The notes under the pieces are model-generated. The model was not told the origin of the DNA. It ran no database searches and saw only the letters and a list, made by a program, of their open reading frames with translations. Shown here piece after piece: positions 4,476 through 8,628 of a stretch of 8,628 nucleotides of DNA. The stretch comes from Syntrophomonadaceae bacterium. GTDB taxonomy: Bacteria; Bacillota_D; Dethiobacteria; DTU022; PWGO01. The translations under genes and the position numbers were made by a program. How positions within the stretch are numbered: the first letter of the stretch is position 1; every line of letters starts with the position of its first letter. The stretch covers positions 1-8,628 of the forward strand of contig PWGT01000045.1 in assembly GCA_003554535.1 (NCBI GenBank). Reading direction: 5' to 3'.

Positions 4476-5918
4476 CTAGTTTGCTTTATGTTTACTTTTC
4501 TTTTTATATTTATCATGGTGCTTTGGAGGTTGAGATTTAGATTTATAAGGGGCGTTTCCTCCGTTATTTTTACCCGCATAATTTTTCTTTTTTTTAGGCC
4601 AGGGTTTTTCCTCAGGGGTAATGTTTACCGGAGTTTCATCCGGTTCTTTGGTAAGCAATTTTAATGCTGCTGCCACTAGTGAAACAGCGTCGTTATCTTC
4701 TAGCATTTCCTGGGCAACCTCTTTGTAAGAATGGTGTTCTTTATCTTCGATAACTTGCATCATTTTTTCCATTACCTGGCGCTGCTGCCCTTCCAGCGCA
4801 TCACTTAGGGAAGGAAGAGGCCTAGAAATAATTTTCCGTTTTATAGTTTTTTCTATCAACTTTAGGTGGCTCATTTCGCGGTGTGTGACCAGAGTGGAGG
4901 CAATACCACTTTTGCCCAGCCGCCCAGTTCTTCCAATCCGGTGAACATAACTATCCGGATCCTGGGGAATGTCAAAATTGTAAACGTGAGTTACATCGCT
5001 GATATCAAGACCCCGCGCAGCCACATCAGTGGCTACCAGGATTTCGGCAATTCCTTTTTTAAATTTGCGCATAACCTCATCACGCTTAGCCTGGGTAAGA
5101 TCCCCGTGGATAGCCTCTGCAGGATAGCCACGTTTGTTCAAAGCTTCAAAAAGCTCGTTTACCCGCCGTTTAGTCCGGGCGAAAACTATAGCGCTTTCTG
5201 GTGAATGCAAATCTAATAACCGGCAGAGTGTGTCAAATTTTTGTTTTTCGTGGAGTTGATAGTAATATTGTTCGGTATTGGGAACGGTTGCCTCTTTGGT
5301 TTTAATGCTGATAAATTCAGGCTCCACCATAAAGTTCCGGGCCAGCTCTTGGATGGGCTTGGGGATGGTTGCTGAAAAGAGCATGGTCTGGCGATTTTCG
5401 GGCACGTTGGAAAGTATGTGTTCAATGTCTTCACGAAACCCCATGTTAAGCATTTCGTCTGCTTCATCAAGCACTACAGTAGATATTTGGCTCAACCGTA
5501 TTAATTTGCGGCGCATGTGGTCCATTAATCTTCCGGGTGTAGCAACAATAATTTGCGGTTTATTTTTTAGTGCTTTAATTTGCCGGTTAATATCTTGGCC
5601 GCCGTAAATGGGCAATGCACGTATTTTTTTAAATTGTCCTAAGGTGTTAATTTCTTCAGCTACCTGAACAGCAAGTTCACGGGTGGGAGTGATAACCAGT
5701 CCCTGGATCTGTCCCTTTTCTGGCGTGCATCTTTCCACAATAGGGATTCCGAAGGCAGCTGTCTTGCCGGTACCTGTTTGAGCCTGCCCTATAATATCCT
5801 TGCCACTCATGGCCATTGGAATGGTCTGTTCCTGGATAGGGGTGGTTTCTTCAAACCCCATGTTATCTGTTGCTTTTATAACCAATTTGCTAAGTTCAAA
5901 TTCATGAAAAGTAGGCAT
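4476..5918 (-). CDS. cshA: CshA-type DEAD-box ATP-dependent RNA helicase
   Basis: A 480-residue protein with the full motif set. The Q motif is GFEETTPIQ (21-29), motif I AQTGTGKT (46-53), motif Ia PTRELA (78-83), TPGR (127-130), motif II DEAD (151-154), motif III SAT (182-184), then [19 protein letters not shown] and HRIGRTGR in the second RecA domain. The segment after the core (DALEGQQRQ, then [11 protein letters not shown]) matches the CshA C-terminal dimerisation region. A basic Lys-rich tail, probably for RNA binding, follows. In Bacillus, CshA unwinds RNA in mRNA turnover with RNase Y and PNPase, helps ribosome assembly and is needed in the cold. The cold-shock gene just upstream on the same strand fits that. 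It has its own promoter (5989-6016). The ribosome site AGGAGG lies 14 nt before the ATG, longer than usual; a stop codon directly before the ATG excludes an earlier start. Confidence 0.95.
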   Translation of the reverse strand: MPTFHEFELSKLVIKATDNMGFEETTPIQEQTIPMAMSGKDIIGQAQTGTGKTAAFGIPIVERCTPEKGQIQGLVITPTRELAVQVAEEINTLGQFKKIRALPIYGGQDINRQIKALKNKPQIIVATPGRLMDHMRRKLIRLSQISTVVLDEADEMLNMGFREDIEHILSNVPENRQTMLFSATIPKPIQELARNFMVEPEFISIKTKEATVPNTEQYYYQLHEKQKFDTLCRLLDLHSPESAIVFARTKRRVNELFEALNKRGYPAEAIHGDLTQAKRDEVMRKFKKGIAEILVATDVAARGLDISDVTHVYNFDIPQDPDSYVHRIGRTGRLGKSGIASTLVTHREMSHLKLIEKTIKRKIISRPLPSLSDALEGQQRQVMEKMMQVIEDKEHHSYKEVAQEMLEDNDAVSLVAAALKLLTKEPDETPVNITPEEKPWPKKKKNYAGKNNGGNAPYKSKSQPPKHHDKYKKKSKHKAN

Positions 5919-5988
5919 TTATTTATAATATTCCTCCTGCGTTTTGATATTTTTAAATTAAAATTTAATCTCTACTATAAACCTTTAA

Positions 5989-6016
5989 ATTATACATCTG
6001 TAAATACATCTGTAAA
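5989..6016 (-). promoter_or_regulatory. Candidate sigma-A promoter of the helicase gene
   Basis: On the minus strand TTTACA (6011-6016), 16 nt, and a perfect TATAAT (5989-5994). The spacer contains a second TTTACAGATG, a tandem copy of the -35 region. It starts directly after the cold-shock gene terminator, leaving an untranslated leader of about 63 nt rich in A and T. Confidence 0.7.
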
Positions 6017-6054
6017 CAAAAAAGGGCATTTCCATAAAGACTGGAAATGCCCTT
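6017..6054 (-). terminator. Rho-independent terminator of the cold-shock gene
   Basis: On the minus strand AAGGGCATTTCC, a 9-nt loop, GGAAATGCCCTT, then a run of T. The 12-bp perfect stem is 6022-6033 with 6043-6054, about 20 nt after the cold-shock stop codon. It separates the cold-shock transcript from the helicase promoter. Confidence 0.92.
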
Positions 6055-6074
6055 CTGCAGCCTTTTATATTTTT

Positions 6075-6272
6075 TTACAGGGCTACCACTTCGGCGGCTT
6101 GTAAACCACGCTCGCCTTCAACAACGTTGAATTCTACGGTTTGACCTTCATCAAGGGTTTTAAATCCTTCACTTTGGATTGCAGAGAAGTGTACAAATAC
6201 ATCTTTCTCTCCTTCTCTTTCGATAAAACCATAACCTTTGTCTGGATTGAACCATTTAACCGTTCCTTGCAT
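6075..6272 (-). CDS. csp: Cold-shock protein (CspA/CspB family)
   Basis: A 65-residue single cold-shock domain, the normal family length. It has the N-terminal [17 protein letters not shown] containing RNP1 (KGYGFI) and RNP2 (VFVHFSAI), which supply the aromatic and basic residues that stack on single-stranded nucleic acid. The C-terminus, [10 protein letters not shown], is the usual last strand. The family acts as cytoplasmic RNA chaperones that keep mRNA unstructured, mainly after a temperature drop. A good AAAGGAG lies 11 nt before the ATG, and a strong terminator follows the stop. It lies directly upstream of a CshA-type helicase gene, a sensible functional pair though transcribed separately. 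The upstream region (6273-6810) is long and structured and may include a regulated leader, as is common for csp genes. Confidence 0.95.
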   Translation of the reverse strand: MQGTVKWFNPDKGYGFIEREGEKDVFVHFSAIQSEGFKTLDEGQTVEFNVVEGERGLQAAEVVAL

Positions 6273-6395
6273 TTATCAGAAAACTCCTTTAAAAATAAAT
6301 TGAATCAAAAAGGGGATACATGGAGAAGATTTGCTTAGAAGATCCTACACTTATATACCTCTTTTCAACACTAAATAAAACTCTATCACACTTTC

Positions 6396-6427
6396 CAGGA
6401 AAAAGCAAACCTTTTTTTAGGGTTTGC
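6396..6427 (-). terminator. Terminator-like hairpin in the csp upstream region
   Basis: On the minus strand GCAAACC, a 9-nt A-rich loop, GGTTTGC, then TTTTTCC (6405-6411 with 6421-6427). The 7-bp stem is modest. There is no minus-strand gene directly upstream of it, so it would end an unrecognised transcript or act as an attenuator before csp. Confidence 0.4.
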
Positions 6428-6562
6428 TCAGATTTATCGTAACTATTCAGGGGTGACAATTCACCGATAGGCAATAACGTTTGTAGCAGGATTTGTTCAT
6501 AGCTTGGGAAAGAAGTCCATCGAAGCACCTAGCATAAAAGTTCAAAAGTTTGGCTTAAATTC

Positions 6563-6597
6563 CCTCCTCCCCTGGCGGGAGGAGGTGGAGGAGGGGG
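6563..6597. repeat. GC-rich hairpin with G-rich extension
   Basis: A 9-bp perfect stem, CCTCCTCCC (6563-6571) with GGGAGGAGG (6577-6585), 5-nt loop, followed by TGGAGGAGGGGG. It contrasts sharply with the AT-rich surroundings and resembles dispersed intergenic hairpin repeats. It may also be able to form a G-quadruplex on the plus strand. Confidence 0.6.
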
Positions 6598-6762
6598 CTT
6601 TTATTCAGGACATTTGATAGATTTAGGGTTCTGAGGATTCTGAGTTAAAAATAATTACTTTAGTAGTGTCTTGTTCATAATAATATGCTAATATCATTAT
6701 AAATAAAAATAATAGAGAGAATAGAGAGATCGAGAGAGAGATTAAAATCAAGCTTTAAATTA

Positions 6763-6793
6763 ATTATTGCCAAATTATTGCCAAATTATTGCC
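6763..6793. repeat. 11-bp tandem repeat in the leader of the DUF2284 gene
   Basis: ATTATTGCCAA occurs at 6763-6773 and 6774-6784, with nine more matching bases at 6785-6793. It ends 3 nt before the ribosome site AAAGGAG (6797-6803). Confidence 0.85.
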
Positions 6794-6809
6794 TGTAAAG
6801 GAGTAGATT

Positions 6810-7322
6810 ATGACTGATATATATCGCCAATTGACAGAAAAGGCAAGGAGTATGAATGCCCTTGATGTAGTATATTTTTCAATTGATGACATAGAATTTG
6901 ACAACCGTACTTATCTCAAATGCATATTTGGTTGTGCTCAGTGGGGGCTAAATCACACTTGCCCTTCTCGCCCTGGTTCATTAAAGCCCTGGGAATACAA
7001 GCAAATATTTTCTGAGTATGCCTGGGGCCTTATTATACATACCAACAATGTTTCACTCTCCCAGGAAATATCTTTTGAATTGGAACGACAGGCATTCCTG
7101 GCGGGCTATTATTTTGCCTTTTCTTTAAGCGATTGTGCTCTTTGCCGGGAATGTGCCGGAGCTCATGGCGAGTTTTGCCGCAATCCCCAAAAAGCACGAC
7201 CTGCTTTTCACAGTGTAGGGATAGATGTTTTCAAGACTGTGCGCAAGTTTGGTCTGCCAATCGAGACGTTACGTGATAAAAAAGATCCCCAAAACTGGTA
7301 TTCAGCTGTATTTGTAGAATAA
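6810..7322 (+). CDS. DUF2284 family predicted metal-binding protein
   Basis: A 170-residue protein of the DUF2284/COG5423 type, full length. The Cys set is diagnostic. Cys38, Cys42 and Cys51 lie in LKCIFGCAQWG and the following NHTCPSRPG. Cys109, Cys112, Cys115 and Cys123 lie in CALCRECAGAHGEFC, followed by RNPQKARPAFHSVGIDVFKTV, the family's conserved core. These resemble iron-sulfur ligands, so it is probably a cytoplasmic Fe-S protein, but its reaction is unknown. AAAGGAG lies 6 nt before the ATG. The aldehyde ferredoxin oxidoreductase gene follows on the same strand after 365 nt; the gap is too long to assume an operon, but the pairing with a tungsten/ferredoxin enzyme is consistent with a redox role in an anaerobe. 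No signal peptide or membrane segment. Confidence 0.9.
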   Translation: MTDIYRQLTEKARSMNALDVVYFSIDDIEFDNRTYLKCIFGCAQWGLNHTCPSRPGSLKPWEYKQIFSEYAWGLIIHTNNVSLSQEISFELERQAFLAGYYFAFSLSDCALCRECAGAHGEFCRNPQKARPAFHSVGIDVFKTVRKFGLPIETLRDKKDPQNWYSAVFVE

Positions 7323-7687
7323 TCCCACATATGATATTTGAAATACTTAAACCAAAAAAATTATGAGAATAAGCATTCCCGGCGATTATTAGTCCTCCCT
7401 TCATACTTATTATAAAGAGCGTGGGAGGGGGGATTATGTAAAAATTGAAACTAATTAAGAAGGACATATAAGATTTATATAGAAAATAATTATATAGAAG
7501 TAGAAGAGAAGATAGAGAAAATTTAGGTATTTCATCTGGTATTGCATCTAATTTAACTTTGCCCGTTAAACAAATTGTCAGATTATACACTTCCCGGAAA
7601 TCTTCAAAGTCCTAGTTAATTTTGGATATGTCTCAAATATAAGTCTTCAACAAGAAATGTTCAGAATAAATGAAAGGAGGAAAAGTT
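7323..7687. other. Intergenic region upstream of the aldehyde oxidoreductase gene
   Basis: A 365-nt AT-rich stretch. It has a loose inverted repeat TCCTCCC/GGGAGGGGGGA (7393-7399 with 7423-7433) without a T-run, a purine-rich part (about 7495-7525), and a short open plus-strand frame of about 40 codons ending at the TAG near 7612-7614 (includes SSGIASNLTLPVKQIVRLY) that has no start or ribosome site and could be a gene remnant. I found no convincing promoter and no recognisable molybdenum/tungsten cofactor riboswitch. Confidence 0.5.
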
Positions 7688-8628
7688 ATGGCGTGGATTC
7701 TCAGAGTAAATATGAGGGATCAGAGTGTGAAAGTCGAAGACGTTCCTGGCGATTATGAGCTTTTAGGGGGACGGGCGCTTACTTCTCGTATGGTCTATGA
7801 TGAAGTTCCTGCTGACTGTCACCCGCTAGGGCCAAACAACAAGATTATCATCTCTCCCGGCGTGGTGACTGGAACTAATGCTCCCAGTTCAGGAAGAGTA
7901 TCGGTAGGCGGGAAGTCTCCCCTTACTGGTGGAATCAAGGAGTCTAACGCGGGGACTCCGGTGGCTCAGAAACTAGGACGCCTTCAAATTAAGGCCGTGG
8001 TTGTGGAAGGACAGCCGGATAAAGAAGGGCCTTGGATTCTCAAGCTTAACAAAGATGGCGGTGAGCTAATTCCTGCTCAGGAACTAAAAGGAAAGCTTAC
8101 TTCGGAGGTTAATGAGGCGCTTTTTAAAGATTATGGCGAAAAGGCAGGAGTAATTAACATTGGTCCTGCCGGCGAAAATCGTATGTTCATGGCTGGGGTG
8201 TGTTTTAACGATAATGAGGGTCGTGCTTCTCGTTACGCCGGCCGGGGAGGCCTGGGAGCTGTTCTGGGAAGCAAAGGAGTCAAAGCGATAGTTATTGATG
8301 AGGCTGATGCTCCAAAAGTTGATATAAAGGACCAGGACTTGTTCAAGCAAGGTGTTAAGAAACTGGCAGAAGGGCTTAGAAGTCACGATGTTACCAAGCC
8401 TGGAGGAGCATTGAATTCTTTTGGAACGGCTGTGTTAATCAATATTCTTAATGAAGCAGGCGGATTGCCCACTCGCAATTTCAGCGAGGGAGTTTTTGAC
8501 GGTGCTCAGAAAATTTCTGGCGAGACTATTGCTGATACAGTTAATCAGCGTGGAGGAGCCGGGATGATGGGACACAGCTGCCACCCGGGATGCTTGATTC
8601 AGTGTTCTAATGTGTATCCCAAGCCGGA
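7688..8628 (+). CDS. aor: Aldehyde ferredoxin oxidoreductase (tungsten), N-terminal part
   Basis: The first 313 codons of a gene that runs off the window; full AOR proteins are about 570-620 residues, so roughly half is present. AAAGGAGG (7673-7680) lies 7 nt before the ATG. The N-terminal domain is complete and characteristic: LLGGRALTSRMVYDEV, HPLGPNNKIIISPGVVTGT, APSSGRVSVGGKSPLTGG, the cofactor-domain stretch YAGRGGLGAVLGSKGVKAIV, and near the edge GHSCHPGCLIQCSNVYP with the Cys group that binds the [4Fe-4S] cluster beside the tungstopterin. The family oxidises aldehydes to carboxylic acids with ferredoxin as acceptor, or runs in reverse at low potential; the enzyme is cytoplasmic and oxygen-sensitive. 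Substrate cannot be told from this half. Base composition is more GC-rich than in the flanking DNA, as usual for a conserved gene. The DUF2284 protein upstream is a plausible functional partner. Confidence 0.95.
   Translation, partial: MAWILRVNMRDQSVKVEDVPGDYELLGGRALTSRMVYDEVPADCHPLGPNNKIIISPGVVTGTNAPSSGRVSVGGKSPLTGGIKESNAGTPVAQKLGRLQIKAVVVEGQPDKEGPWILKLNKDGGELIPAQELKGKLTSEVNEALFKDYGEKAGVINIGPAGENRMFMAGVCFNDNEGRASRYAGRGGLGAVLGSKGVKAIVIDEADAPKVDIKDQDLFKQGVKKLAEGLRSHDVTKPGGALNSFGTAVLINILNEAGGLPTRNFSEGVFDGAQKISGETIADTVNQRGGAGMMGHSCHPGCLIQCSNVYPKP

Larger units (their letters stand above)
6273..6809. other. Long intergenic region between divergent csp and DUF2284 genes
   Basis: A 537-nt stretch with no gene I trust. 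It contains a weak minus-strand promoter-like pair for csp (TATATA about 6352-6357, 17 nt below a T-rich -35), an inverted repeat with a T-run (6396-6427), a small hairpin GGTGA/TCACC (6452-6465), a GC-rich hairpin followed by a G-rich run (6563-6597), AGAGA-rich low-complexity DNA (about 6711-6742) and an 11-bp tandem repeat (6763-6793). The segment 6430-6540 is less AT-rich and looks unlike the DNA around it. It could be an RNA gene, a long csp leader or a remnant of an insertion. Confidence 0.5.

Noticed and set aside
4866..5607. Plus- and minus-strand frames inside the helicase gene
   Set aside because: All overlap the complete DEAD-box helicase coding sequence and show no features of their own.
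6289..6528. 79-codon minus-strand reading frame upstream of csp
   Set aside because: No ribosome binding site, no recognisable protein features, and it runs through the terminator-like hairpin and into the csp ribosome site region.
7231..7590. 119-codon minus-strand reading frame
   Set aside because: It overlaps the end of the well-supported DUF2284 gene on the other strand, its composition reflects AT-rich noncoding DNA, and it lacks a ribosome site.
7323..7687. Molybdenum/tungsten cofactor riboswitch or T-box before the aldehyde oxidoreductase
   Set aside because: None of the conserved motifs expected of these RNAs is visible by eye and there is no terminator with a T-run before the ribosome site.
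8084..8386. 100-codon minus-strand frame inside the aldehyde oxidoreductase gene
   Set aside because: It lies opposite a clearly conserved coding sequence and is a shadow frame.

Overview
The window looks like chromosomal DNA of an anaerobic, low-GC Gram-positive bacterium, probably a member of the Clostridia. The basis is AT-rich intergenic DNA, strong AGGAGG-type ribosome binding sites, a CshA-type DEAD-box helicase, a Gram-positive-style lipoprotein, and a tungsten-type aldehyde:ferredoxin oxidoreductase beside a DUF2284 metal-binding protein. The lineage is inference; there is no rRNA or other phylogenetic marker.

Layout. Bases 1-243 are the 3' end of a long-chain acyl-CoA synthetase. 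Bases 244-2870 are an accessory stretch with a lipoprotein gene (613-1146), an RDD-family membrane protein gene (1243-1677) and a REP-associated tyrosine transposase (RAYT, 2022-2849). At least six copies of one REP sequence are scattered through it. Two copies in inverted orientation bracket the transposase gene. Another inverted pair forms a small REPIN-like hairpin between the lipoprotein and RDD genes.

On the minus strand, reading right to left, come a cold-shock protein with a clear terminator, a CshA-type RNA helicase, a GYF_2-domain membrane protein with two seven-proline runs, and an unlisted 47-residue membrane microprotein with an Asp-rich tail. On the plus strand the right end carries a DUF2284 Cys-rich protein (6810-7322) and the first 313 codons of an aldehyde ferredoxin oxidoreductase (7688 to the edge).

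Most notable signal. A palindrome with arms AAATCACCC and GGGTGATTT around a TTAA-like centre occurs at 369, 1868 and 3096. A degenerate half-copy lies at about 4303. In all four places the palindrome arm runs into a -35-like hexamer, followed exactly 17 nt later by a -10-like hexamer. Two of these (TTTACA-N17-TATATT) are convincing promoters, for the GYF protein and the microprotein. The other two (TTTCTA-N17-TAAAAT) precede the lipoprotein/RDD pair and the RAYT region. This suggests one unknown regulator controlling a local group of cell-envelope genes.

Other oddities. The GYF_2 gene has no ATG, GTG or TTG start that would include its GYF domain. An ATT codon sits 8 nt after a perfect AGGAGG, with an in-frame stop just upstream. 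A frame-preserved remnant of the 3' end of the same gene lies at 1708-1773. Intergenic DNA carries many short tandem duplications of 11-19 bp, one of which spans the stop codon of the GYF gene.
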